A stretch of DNA of 64,000 nucleotides from Bacteroidales bacterium (GTDB lineage: Bacteria; Bacteroidota; Bacteroidia; Bacteroidales; JAQUTK01): positions 19,782 through 83,781 of the forward strand of contig JAQUTK010000014.1 of NCBI GenBank assembly GCA_028709785.1, in the 5' to 3' direction. A program made the position numbers and the translations under genes. The notes beneath the pieces were generated by a model. The model searched no databases. It worked only from the letters and a program-made list of their open reading frames with translations, and was not told the DNA's origin. This document shows positions 24,832-33,670 of the stretch, in pieces; position 1 is the stretch's first letter; each line of letters begins with the position of its first letter.

Positions 24832-25797
24832 ATGATAGAAACCGGAACTGATATAGCATATGCTGCAAAATGTATTGCTGAAGGCAAATTAGTGGCATTT
24901 CCGACAGAAACTGTGTATGGATTGGGTGCAAATGCATTCAATCCATTGGCAGTTGCACGTATTTTTGAGGTGAAACAACGCCCTACTTTTGATCCATTGA
25001 TTGTTCATATCTCAGAAATAAGCCAGATAAATAACTTATATGACAGTAATATAAGCGATTTAGTTTATGCATTGGCTCAAGCTTTTTGGCCGGGACCGCT
25101 CTCTATTGTGCACAAAAAATCGTCTGGCGTGCCTGATATTGTGACTGCAGGAATGGACACTGTCGCCGTTCGAATGCCCTCCCATCCTATTGCTTTGGAA
25201 TTAATCCGATTGTCTGGCACACCTATTGCAGCTCCAAGTGCCAATCGCTTTGGTCAGCTCAGTCCTACCCGACCGGAACATGTGCAAAAGCAACTGACCG
25301 ATGTAGCCTATCTGTTGAAGAATGACTATGAAATGGTAGGTGTTGAGTCTACTGTTGTTTCAATTCAGGATGGAAAATGTGTATTATTGCGTCCCGGTGC
25401 TATCTCATTGACCGATATACAAAAAGTGGTTCCTTGTACTGCTATCGCAAAAGACTCTTCACAGGATAAACTTCATGCACCCGGATTATTGAAAAGTCAT
25501 TATTCACCCAATAAGCCCTTGTATATCCTTAAAGGAGATATAAATAATCTGCCTCTCAACTCGGGACTTATTTTGCATCAAAAACGAACTACTTTTACAA
25601 ACGCGAATAGTGTTCTTTACACTTCAGACACTCTTAACTCAGTAGAAATTGCAGCCAATTTATTCATTGCATTGCATACGATGGAGGACGATCCTACTGT
25701 CTCTCAGATATTCATTGAATCAGTAGAAGAAACTGGTTTGGGAGTTGCAATAATGGATCGAATTCGAAAAGCGAGTTATAGATATAGACAAGTTTAG
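24832..25797 (+). CDS. Sua5/YrdC-type threonylcarbamoyl-AMP synthase
   Basis: 321 residues. The N-terminal 200 residues are a YrdC domain with FPTETVYGLGANA, the KxRP-type motif KQRPTFDPLIVHI, the Gly/Pro-rich FWPGPLSIV and APSANRFGQLSPT; residues about 205-321 form the smaller Sua5 domain. The family makes threonylcarbamoyl-AMP from threonine, bicarbonate and ATP, the first step of tRNA t6A37. The long Sua5 form, in an inducible-looking operon with DUF4914 and carbonic anhydrase genes, makes it possible that this is a second copy serving another product. ATG chosen 13 bp after the DUF4914 stop. Confidence 0.9.
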   Translation: MIETGTDIAYAAKCIAEGKLVAFPTETVYGLGANAFNPLAVARIFEVKQRPTFDPLIVHISEISQINNLYDSNISDLVYALAQAFWPGPLSIVHKKSSGVPDIVTAGMDTVAVRMPSHPIALELIRLSGTPIAAPSANRFGQLSPTRPEHVQKQLTDVAYLLKNDYEMVGVESTVVSIQDGKCVLLRPGAISLTDIQKVVPCTAIAKDSSQDKLHAPGLLKSHYSPNKPLYILKGDINNLPLNSGLILHQKRTTFTNANSVLYTSDTLNSVEIAANLFIALHTMEDDPTVSQIFIESVEETGLGVAIMDRIRKASYRYRQV

Positions 25798-25825
25798 TGG
25801 GTATATTTATACAAAAGAGAAAGAT

Positions 25826-26368
25826 ATGACTCCTCTGATAGCCGTTCAATCAATGGAAAATATTCTTCCTGTTTATCGTCAAACGCCAATCGGACTACTT
25901 TTTGAATATCACAATCTAAACCGACAGTTCGATGCGTTTGACAATGCTCAGCTTTTGGTGGGTATGTGCATGGATAACCGGAAACATCTACACATGCCTG
26001 ACAATTTTGCTTATATTATTCGTTCGGGTGGTGCAAACTTACGATACAGTGAGTTCAAAGTTTCTTATGCCATTGCTGTTGGTCAAGTTCGCTATATTGC
26101 GCTGATTGGTCATAACAATTGCGGAATGGTCAATTTAAATTCCCGGAAAAAACTCTTTATAGATGGACTCGTTGAAAATGCCGGTTGGAAAAGAGATAAA
26201 GCCGAGGAACATTTTATGCAATTTGCACCCATGTTTGAAACAGGTAACGAGACAGAATTTATTTTAAGCGAAACAAGACGTCTGAGATTACTTTATCCGA
26301 AAGTTATAATTGCACCCATGTTTTACCTGGTCGAAGACAATAGGCTTTATTTTGTAAAAGAAGAGTAG
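25826..26368 (+). CDS. Beta-class carbonic anhydrase-like protein
   Basis: 180 residues, cytosolic. The beta-carbonic-anhydrase zinc site is complete: MCMDNR gives Cys48, Asp50 and Arg52, and GHNNCGM gives His96 and Cys99. The interdigitating IALIGHNNCG strand and the preceding SGGANLRYSEFKVSYAIAVG helix are typical. The protein is shorter than the classic 200-220-residue enzymes. Expected reaction: hydration of CO2 to bicarbonate. As the last gene of the operon it could feed bicarbonate to the Sua5-type enzyme, which consumes it (inference). Confidence 0.85.
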   Translation: MTPLIAVQSMENILPVYRQTPIGLLFEYHNLNRQFDAFDNAQLLVGMCMDNRKHLHMPDNFAYIIRSGGANLRYSEFKVSYAIAVGQVRYIALIGHNNCGMVNLNSRKKLFIDGLVENAGWKRDKAEEHFMQFAPMFETGNETEFILSETRRLRLLYPKVIIAPMFYLVEDNRLYFVKEE

Positions 26369-26398
26369 AGAATCGATTGTGCCTTCACATCGTCTGCT

Positions 26399-26478
26399 CC
26401 GATCCAAAGATTATCTACTAGTTTTGTGCAAAACCAATAGATAATCTTGTTGTTTTATGCGGATATATTTTGGATCGG
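26399..26478. terminator. Nested hairpin between convergent genes
   Basis: Outer arms CCGATCCAAA (26399-26408) and TTTGGATCGG (26469-26478) enclose an inner hairpin 26408-26447 whose arms share AGATTATCTA/TAGATAATCT and a GTTTTG/CAAAAC top. It sits between the converging carbonic anhydrase and GH29 genes, so a two-way terminator is likely. The inner hairpin resembles the dispersed hairpin element found at 20296-20337 and 48414-48457. Confidence 0.6.
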
Positions 26479-26498
26479 GTCTCTCCTCTTTTTAGCGG

Positions 26499-28577
26499 TC
26501 AGTTCGTAATTACATCTACTTCGGCATATCCGGTAGTATTGTTTTCTTCCGTATTCTTTAATGCAGTAAACTTGATGTAACGGGCTTTCACGGGTGCAAA
26601 CTTCTTGATTTGCCACAAAGGGTTGTTTTTAATGTTGGAAAACTCTCCTTCACTCATCAATTTCCATTCTATGTTGTCGGCAGAGACATAGAACTGGTAG
26701 TGAGTAATAATGCCGGGTCCCCACATACCCTGATCCGGGAAGTATCTGAAACCACACAGGTTATGTTCTTTTCCCAAATCAATGACTAAATCAACCGGCA
26801 TTTTTTTCTCTCTGCTTTGATGCCATGCCGTTGAGGTATTTCCGTCGAGAATAGCCTTTGACTTCTCATCATTGATTCCGACAATTTTCCACTCTTTTCG
26901 ACAAATGTCAAATTCTTCCGTACGCACAGGACTGCTTTTTCCTGTACCGGGATCGTAAGAAATGGCCTTCACCGTCACTTTCCCTTCTGTTTGAACAGGA
27001 GCGTCATACTTCTTTGATTTCGGAGTTGGGGCACTTCCGTCAGTTGTGTAGTAAAATAGCGGACCTATATCGTCTGTAGTAATTGAGATCTCCCCTGATT
27101 GATTTCTGATTATGGAGGGAGCATTCAAAAAGGACGGAGCATTATATAGACCAACATTAGATATAAGCGGACAACTTTTCGAATCAGTTATGCTGAGACG
27201 AACTTGTGTTGCCTTGACACTCGGGAACCGAAGAATGCGTTTGTATCCGATCGTTGTTCCTTTAGCCACCTCTACCCATTTGCCATCAACAAAGGCCTCA
27301 ACAGTGAAGGCTTTCACGCGTTGTCCTAAACGGATGTACTCCTGTGCCAAAAAGCGGTTGAACAAAGTGGGTTTTCCAAGATCTATTGTCAATGAAGCCT
27401 TTGAAACAGCATCATCAGTAGCCCAATATGTATCCTGACTGCTATCTATGGCCTTATCTGCTCCAAATTCTTTTGCGTTACCTCGAACATTCGATGCATT
27501 TGCTTTCTTTTTTGAAACGAGATTGACGGCAAATGTTTCTTTCACGGCTTTGCCAAATTCTTGGGCTGCCTTCTCATCATTCGGATGGATCAATCCATTG
27601 GGCATAATCGGGAAGTTGAGAAGCATAGTACCATTGCGACCAATGGAGTTGTAATAAAGGTCCATCAACTGAGGCACTGTCTTTACTTTGGTGTCTTCGC
27701 TTGGATGGTAGAACCATTCGGGACGGATGGAGGTGTTTACTTCGGCAGGTACCCATGCATTCCCGTTTTCCAAACCGAAATGCAACATATTCCACTCTAC
27801 CTCTCCGGTCGCATTCAGCAAACTCCAGTTTGTTTCACCCACATAGCCGGCTTCTGTTCCGACCCAACGAAGATCGCCTCTGTCGCCGCCATCATTCCAA
27901 ATCAAGCAATTGGGTTGTAACTTGTGGATCAGTTCGTAGGTGTTTTTCCAGTCATAATAGGTTTTTCGATCAATGGTGCGGGTTTCATTTGCTCCACCGT
28001 AATATCCATTCCCTCCATTGGCTCCATCAAACCATACCTCGAAAACAGGTCCGTAGTTAGTGAGAAGCTCGGTGAGCTGATTACGGAAGTAGGTAATATA
28101 CTCAGGTTTTCCATAATCAGCACAATTTCTATCCCAAGGCGACAGATAGATTCCTAATTTCAAACCGTATTCCTTGCAGGCATCAGCCATTTCACGTACC
28201 ATATCTCCTTTCCCGTTTTTCCACGGAGCGTTTTTAACAGAGTACTCGGTATATTTAGAGGGCCACAGACAGAAACCACAGTGATGCTTTGCAGTAATAA
28301 TAATTCCCTTCAAACCAGCTTCCTTACAAATACGAGCCCATTGACGACAGTCTGCTTTTTCCGGGTTAAATAGTTTTACGTCTTCATTTCCAAAACCCCA
28401 CGACTGGTCTGTGTAGGTATTTAATGAAAAATGTACAAATGCATAACTTTCCATGTTCTGCCATACTATCTGATTGTCGGAGGGAACCGGACCAAAGGAT
28501 GATGGAGCTTTCGTTTGGGCAAACGAGGTGCTAACCAACAATGAGAAAAACAAAATTCTCAGCAATTTTACATTCAT
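26499..28577 (-). CDS. Glycoside hydrolase family 29 alpha-L-fucosidase with F5/8-type C domains
   Basis: 692 residues with a signal peptide ending SFAQ (residue 21). Residues about 30-340 form the GH29 barrel: SYAFVHFSLNTYTDQSWGFG, ITAKHHCGFCLWPS and the nucleophile Asp184 in VFEVWFDGANG. Residues about 355-485 look like an F5/8 type C domain, then a chitobiase-type C-terminal segment (FYYTTDGSAPTPKSKKY), then a second F5/8-like domain to the end (CGFRYFPDQGMWGPGIITHY). Retaining removal of alpha-L-fucose is expected. It is the last gene of the leftward cluster, 49 bp after the GH141-like gene. Confidence 0.92.
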   Translation of the reverse strand: MNVKLLRILFFSLLVSTSFAQTKAPSSFGPVPSDNQIVWQNMESYAFVHFSLNTYTDQSWGFGNEDVKLFNPEKADCRQWARICKEAGLKGIIITAKHHCGFCLWPSKYTEYSVKNAPWKNGKGDMVREMADACKEYGLKLGIYLSPWDRNCADYGKPEYITYFRNQLTELLTNYGPVFEVWFDGANGGNGYYGGANETRTIDRKTYYDWKNTYELIHKLQPNCLIWNDGGDRGDLRWVGTEAGYVGETNWSLLNATGEVEWNMLHFGLENGNAWVPAEVNTSIRPEWFYHPSEDTKVKTVPQLMDLYYNSIGRNGTMLLNFPIMPNGLIHPNDEKAAQEFGKAVKETFAVNLVSKKKANASNVRGNAKEFGADKAIDSSQDTYWATDDAVSKASLTIDLGKPTLFNRFLAQEYIRLGQRVKAFTVEAFVDGKWVEVAKGTTIGYKRILRFPSVKATQVRLSITDSKSCPLISNVGLYNAPSFLNAPSIIRNQSGEISITTDDIGPLFYYTTDGSAPTPKSKKYDAPVQTEGKVTVKAISYDPGTGKSSPVRTEEFDICRKEWKIVGINDEKSKAILDGNTSTAWHQSREKKMPVDLVIDLGKEHNLCGFRYFPDQGMWGPGIITHYQFYVSADNIEWKLMSEGEFSNIKNNPLWQIKKFAPVKARYIKFTALKNTEENNTTGYAEVDVITN

Positions 28578-28626
28578 AATTCTAATCTTTAGATGTCACT
28601 TGTTTTAAATACATCGGTCAAATATA

Positions 28627-30975
28627 CTATTTTTCAATCAAATCAATTCGCATGGTAATTACTTTCTGGTTTCGAAACACTACTACATCTGTGGTCGAAC
28701 CTATTACAGACATTCTTGCTTCAAGTAAATCCCGGACTCTATTGGTCTGCTTTCCATTGAGCGAAAGGATTACATCATTCAACTGAAAAAAACCGGATGC
28801 CGCTGACTGTGGTTTGATTTCGAGGATCAAGACACCACGTTCAGCATCCATTCCTGTCGCAGAACGTTCGCCAAGGGTATTCAGATTTTTGACTTTTGCT
28901 CCCATAAAATCAATAACTTCATTACTCTCCATTTTATGGAGCGCAATAACCTCGGGAATGCTGACTTTTTTAGAGATCGCTTTCAATGCTGGAGAAACAA
29001 CGCCAAAACTATCCATTGCAAAATTCTTAAATCCGACGGTCAATGCTGCCGAACCGGACTTTAATCTGAAATCTCCTTTCTGAGGATTTTCAAAGTTCTG
29101 ATTCCCACTGACAGAGTTTTTGTCCGTACCACGGCTTCTCGCCTCCTGCAGCGAAACAGAGTCCGGGAACGAATTATAATCAATTTCCTTGCCCCAGTTT
29201 GAAATATTGATAGGCATATAACCGGATGTTACAACATTGTAGCGAAAGACATCATTACTATTTTTAAACCACACATGAGGGTGAAACGAATTATTGATCA
29301 TAATGTTATTTTCAACGATCCGGTTTACCCCTTCACGAAGTTTTATTCCTCCATTCAGACAGAGGTTGTTGTAAATTTGATAGTTGCTTGAGCCATCATC
29401 CAGATCAATATCCCATCCATGGTCGCAACGCATGCGGTTATTGCGGATAACGATGGGCTTGACCACATCGAGCATGGTCATATCATACTGGGTATAAACA
29501 ATTGAGTCAAGAATCCTTTTGTCCGGATGCCAGTATCGGTCGCGTCCCCAAGAATTAAACGAACCGTGATCCCCACTTTCCTTTACAGTATTGAATACAT
29601 CATTGTACTCTATGACATGTCCGCCCCAGGTTCCTTCGCTCACATTGATTCCGGCACGTGGCACATCATAAATCGTATTGTGACTTACGGTTATACTTTG
29701 GCACATAGAGAGTTCCACGCCGGCAGATTGTTTTTCTACCAATCCCAAATCAAACATCAGATTATCAAACAAGGTACAATTTGCCGGATAATTATTATTC
29801 TTCGGACCGGGAGTATGATCTATCTGTGCCAATGGTGTAAACTCCCAATACTTAAAGTTAGGTGAACGAACCGCATCGGGATCACCGACAAAACAAAAAG
29901 CGCTTGCCCCAATTTCTGAGACTAAACATCCCGAGACTTCACAATCCCGATTGAATTTATTGAAGAAAACGGCGTTGCCACCAAGATCAACAAGCGAACA
30001 GTTTTTCATATTGCAATTTACTGCACCATCGAAAAGCACAGCGCCTCCTCGGCATATCGTCCAGTCACTTCGCAATAATGGTTCCTTGTTTTGCATGAAC
30101 GTACGCAAGGTTTGTGTTAGTTTAATACCTGTTAGCGTGATATTCTGAACCGGATTAGCTTCCGAACCTCTGAATTCTATCAAATGAGCGAGTTGTGGAA
30201 CTTCAATTTTTGCGGTTCTAAGATCAATTCCTTTCGGGGGATAATAATACAAGACGCCACTTTTCTTATCATAGAACCACTCATTAACCGTATCCAATTC
30301 CTCAAAAATATTTTCTACAAAATAATATTTTTGATGCATACCCATCGGGCGATTGTTTTGCCAGCCACCTTCTAAGTCAAGCTCTCCTTTTTCATTTTTC
30401 CCCTTAATCACATAATGTATGTCGCCCCATTCACTAGGGTGCAAGGCATGCACATATCCTCCTTCAGGAGCCTTCCATTGAGCGATTCTCTCTTTTGAGA
30501 GAGCATCTGCCGCAGTTCCTCCCAAATAGTGAGCCGTTGAATCATAATTCGGATATCGCGCCATGCGCTGCAATTGTCCATTGACAAATAAAGCATCAAA
30601 AAGAAGGTCTTGACTTACCTTTGCCTGCCAGATACCGTCTTTATACTTTTTCCAGTTTAGTTTTAAAACAACTCCTCCACTAATGGTAACTTTATGGTTA
30701 TCATAATTTCTCAAAGTAAGTGTTTCACCTTCCTTTCTTGAATCCTCAGGCAAAAAAACGATGGGCTGACTTAAATGATACTCCCCTTCCAAAAGGTATA
30801 TAACCACAGAACCAGTTACTTTTTGTGCTTCAAGCTGAGCCATTTTAATTGTAGCAAAGGGCTTGGCTAATGTTCCCTGGTTCACATCATTACCTTTGGG
30901 AGATACATAGAAGTTTGTTTGCGCAAACAGACTCGTTGCCCAAAACAGGCATATAAAAAGAAGCAAGTTTCTCAT
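28627..30975 (-). CDS. GH141-like right-handed beta-helix enzyme with C-terminal PDZ-like domain
   Basis: 782 residues, signal peptide ending LFAQ (residue 19). Residues 20-120 open with NFYVSPKGNDVNQGTLAKPF, and the middle is a long parallel beta-helix (many Asn-rich turns such as SITVSHNTIYDVPRAGINVS). ESGDHGSFNSWGRDRYW is a motif I associate with family GH141, whose characterised member acts on L-fucose linkages in rhamnogalacturonan II. Residues about 700-782 (GVLILEIKPQSAASGFFQLN, then DVILSLNGKQTNRVRDL) look like a PDZ domain. The family call is from memory of the motif; pectin lyase-like would be the safe fallback. It starts 23 bp after the GH2 stop. Confidence 0.75.
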   Translation of the reverse strand: MRNLLLFICLFWATSLFAQTNFYVSPKGNDVNQGTLAKPFATIKMAQLEAQKVTGSVVIYLLEGEYHLSQPIVFLPEDSRKEGETLTLRNYDNHKVTISGGVVLKLNWKKYKDGIWQAKVSQDLLFDALFVNGQLQRMARYPNYDSTAHYLGGTAADALSKERIAQWKAPEGGYVHALHPSEWGDIHYVIKGKNEKGELDLEGGWQNNRPMGMHQKYYFVENIFEELDTVNEWFYDKKSGVLYYYPPKGIDLRTAKIEVPQLAHLIEFRGSEANPVQNITLTGIKLTQTLRTFMQNKEPLLRSDWTICRGGAVLFDGAVNCNMKNCSLVDLGGNAVFFNKFNRDCEVSGCLVSEIGASAFCFVGDPDAVRSPNFKYWEFTPLAQIDHTPGPKNNNYPANCTLFDNLMFDLGLVEKQSAGVELSMCQSITVSHNTIYDVPRAGINVSEGTWGGHVIEYNDVFNTVKESGDHGSFNSWGRDRYWHPDKRILDSIVYTQYDMTMLDVVKPIVIRNNRMRCDHGWDIDLDDGSSNYQIYNNLCLNGGIKLREGVNRIVENNIMINNSFHPHVWFKNSNDVFRYNVVTSGYMPINISNWGKEIDYNSFPDSVSLQEARSRGTDKNSVSGNQNFENPQKGDFRLKSGSAALTVGFKNFAMDSFGVVSPALKAISKKVSIPEVIALHKMESNEVIDFMGAKVKNLNTLGERSATGMDAERGVLILEIKPQSAASGFFQLNDVILSLNGKQTNRVRDLLEARMSVIGSTTDVVVFRNQKVITMRIDLIEK

Positions 30976-30998
30976 AGCTAATAATCCTCTATCTATTG

Positions 30999-33452
30999 TT
31001 ATTCAACCTCTAATAGAACTTCAGCATCCTTAAGAGCTTCGGACGTTGCTTTCAATTTGACAGTTCCGGCCTTTCTGTCTGATTGCACAAGTACCAGACA
31101 ATATCCATTAAAAGCCACCCGCTGACTCGCTTTGTCAGGTTCATGACTACTCGGATTGCCATTGCCGGTACCAATTATCTTTCCCGGACCTTCAATTTCA
31201 AAATGAACAAGATTGCTGGCAGTTGGCACCACTCTCCCTTTGGCATCTTTGATAGCCACTCTGACAACGGCTACATCGCATCCATCAGCTTTGAGCCTGT
31301 TACAATCGCTGCTTAATGCTATTTGAGCGGGATTCGTTGTAGTTTGAACGATATCTTTCGTGATCACTTTTCCTTTTTTATATCCTCTGGCTTCCAATTT
31401 TCCGGGTTGATATGTCAGAGACCAAATTAGTTTGGTGTAAGGAATTGCTTTTTGCTTTCCAATACTTTTACCGTTGAGCAACAACTCCACTTCCTCACAA
31501 TTGGTATAACAGTGCACTTTGATACTGTCTCCCTCTTTCCCTTTCCAGTTCCAATGAGGGAAAATATGTACCACCGGTTGATTCGTCCAGGCTGCTTTGT
31601 AAGCATAATACCCATCTTTGGGGAAACCACAGATATCCATAAAACCAAAATGAGAAGTGACACAGGGCCATCGGTATGGAGTAGGTTCGCCGCGATAGTC
31701 AAAACCAGTCCAAACAAATAACCCTCCGAGATAAGGATATTTGACTATATCTGCCCAATCTTCACCAGGTAGTGGTCCCCAGTTAGGCTGCCATAACCCC
31801 AGGTTTGACACATATCCTTTTTCCCAATTGTTCTCATATTCACCACGGGTTGAAATGAAACTTGTCGTTTCTGTACAGAATTCAACCCGCTGAGGATTAT
31901 TTTCGTGATCTTTCACGTATGCCAGTCCTTTGTCCCCGTAGTTATATCCCACAACATCCAGCACATCGCTATATCCACCCTCATTGCGACCATGATTCAT
32001 CGCAGCAGTCACCGGACGGGAAGGATCAATCTGATGGGTAATATCAACCAGGGTTTTCAGTATTCTGGTTCCGGTCACCGTACCTTGAATTCCTTCCTCA
32101 TTTTCCATACTCCACATAAAAATTGAAGGATGGTTACGATCCCTGTACAACATGCTGGTCAAATCTTTTATCCCCTCTTCGCTACTGGATAGCGTACGGT
32201 TTTCATCCAGAACAAGCAGTCCCATCCGGTCACACATAGTAAGCAGTTCGGGTGTAGGAGGATGATGCGAACAACGGTATCCATTGCTACCCATCTCTTT
32301 GAGTAGCTTTAATTTGTATTCATTGATTTTATCGGGAAGGGCAACTCCAATCCCCGCAAAATCCTGATGGTTGCAGGTACCTTTGATAGGATACAATTTG
32401 CCGTTCAGGAATAAACCGTTGCGATTGATTTCAATGGTTCTCACTCCAAATGTGGTTTCGTAGGTGTCTATGATCTTTCCGTTGTCAGAAACTTCGGTCA
32501 TGACTTTATACAGATTGGGTGTTTCAGGAGACCAAAGCAGCGGTTTTTGAATCGCACCTTGTTGTGCAATTTCAATCTGACTCAAAGGATTGATCGTCAG
32601 AGAAGAGGTTTTTGTATCCATTAAAACGCCCTTGTCATCCATAATTTTTGAGATAAGCGTCACCGTTTTTACCTGTTCATACTCGTTTTTCAGAGTGGTT
32701 TTTATATCAACAACAGCTTCCTTTGGTGAAATCACAGGCGTAGTAATGTATGTGCCAAAACGATCGACGTGAAGCCGGTCTGTTTTAACGAGCCAAACAT
32801 GCCTGTAAATACCGCATCCTTCGTACCACCACCCTTCGTATTCGGTAGCATCAACCTTTACAAGAATCACATTCTTACCTTCTTTTCCATATCGCAAAAC
32901 ATCAGTCAGGTCATAATTGGAAGGAGTGTAACCACTCTTGTGATTACCTATAAGGTGACCGTTTACCCAAACAGTACTGTTTCTGAAGATTCCATCAAAC
33001 TCAATGGAGATTTTCTTTCCAAGATCTGTTTGCGGTATTTCAAATTCTTTTCGGTAAAACCCGATACCACCGGGCAAATATCCGCTGACAGCAGGTGCGC
33101 TCCCAATAGAATTATCATTCACAAAAGTTCCCTCAACGCACCAATCGTGCGGTATAACAACTTCTTTCCAGTCTTCGGGCTTAAACGTGGCAGCTTTATC
33201 AACATCCGTATATGCTATCACGGCTTCTTTGTTCGTTTCTACTTTTACATTGATATCCGTTAAGCCACCCTGTCTGCCCGCTTTCACTGCACGTTTGATC
33301 GCGATCTCACCTTTGTGGAACAGCCAACCAATATCAAAGTTCTCTTTCATCCTTTGTGAGGAAGCTGTTTGTTGGACTATTTGTGACATTCCTTTTATAG
33401 GAAATAGTATCAGTAAAAGGAAGAGTGTCAAATTTCTTGTTGCTGTGATCAT
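30999..33452 (-). CDS. Glycoside hydrolase family 2 (beta-galactosidase type)
   Basis: 817 residues from the ATG at 33450-33452; an upstream TTG in frame is rejected because the signal peptide begins here (MITATRNLTLFLLLILFPIK). Domain order: sugar-binding jelly roll (VVIPHDWCVEGTF, GIGFYRKEFEI, YEGWWYEGCGIYRHVWL), two immunoglobulin-like domains around the TIM barrel, with the acid/base Glu in HPSIFMWSMENEEG and the nucleophile Glu in RVEFCTETTSF, then a DUF4982-like and Ig-like C-terminus. Retaining beta-galactosidase or a related beta-glycosidase; linkage not predictable. Followed after 23 bp by the GH141-like gene. Confidence 0.92.
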   Translation of the reverse strand: MITATRNLTLFLLLILFPIKGMSQIVQQTASSQRMKENFDIGWLFHKGEIAIKRAVKAGRQGGLTDINVKVETNKEAVIAYTDVDKAATFKPEDWKEVVIPHDWCVEGTFVNDNSIGSAPAVSGYLPGGIGFYRKEFEIPQTDLGKKISIEFDGIFRNSTVWVNGHLIGNHKSGYTPSNYDLTDVLRYGKEGKNVILVKVDATEYEGWWYEGCGIYRHVWLVKTDRLHVDRFGTYITTPVISPKEAVVDIKTTLKNEYEQVKTVTLISKIMDDKGVLMDTKTSSLTINPLSQIEIAQQGAIQKPLLWSPETPNLYKVMTEVSDNGKIIDTYETTFGVRTIEINRNGLFLNGKLYPIKGTCNHQDFAGIGVALPDKINEYKLKLLKEMGSNGYRCSHHPPTPELLTMCDRMGLLVLDENRTLSSSEEGIKDLTSMLYRDRNHPSIFMWSMENEEGIQGTVTGTRILKTLVDITHQIDPSRPVTAAMNHGRNEGGYSDVLDVVGYNYGDKGLAYVKDHENNPQRVEFCTETTSFISTRGEYENNWEKGYVSNLGLWQPNWGPLPGEDWADIVKYPYLGGLFVWTGFDYRGEPTPYRWPCVTSHFGFMDICGFPKDGYYAYKAAWTNQPVVHIFPHWNWKGKEGDSIKVHCYTNCEEVELLLNGKSIGKQKAIPYTKLIWSLTYQPGKLEARGYKKGKVITKDIVQTTTNPAQIALSSDCNRLKADGCDVAVVRVAIKDAKGRVVPTASNLVHFEIEGPGKIIGTGNGNPSSHEPDKASQRVAFNGYCLVLVQSDRKAGTVKLKATSEALKDAEVLLEVE

Positions 33453-33498
33453 AGTATTTGTTTTTTGACCCGTAAAACCGGGCAATCAGTTTGTGCAG

Positions 33499-33506
33499 CA
33501 AATATA
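33499..33506 (-). promoter_or_regulatory. Promoter -7 box for GH2-GH141-GH29 unit
   Basis: TATATTTG on the minus strand fits TAnnTTTG, 46 bp before the GH2 start in the 218-bp gap after the GH127 stop. It suggests a three-gene transcript. Confidence 0.45.
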
Positions 33507-33670
33507 GAGTATTCTTCCAATAAGATAGATTTACAAATTCGACGAACAATAGAATAAAATCGACAAATTAAGGATGTTTTATTTTGACACATCCTCATTG
33601 CTTATGAATCGCCGAATTCACAGAACCCTAAGTAACTCGTTTTTTTTATTGACCAAATCTCTGTAGCCGG

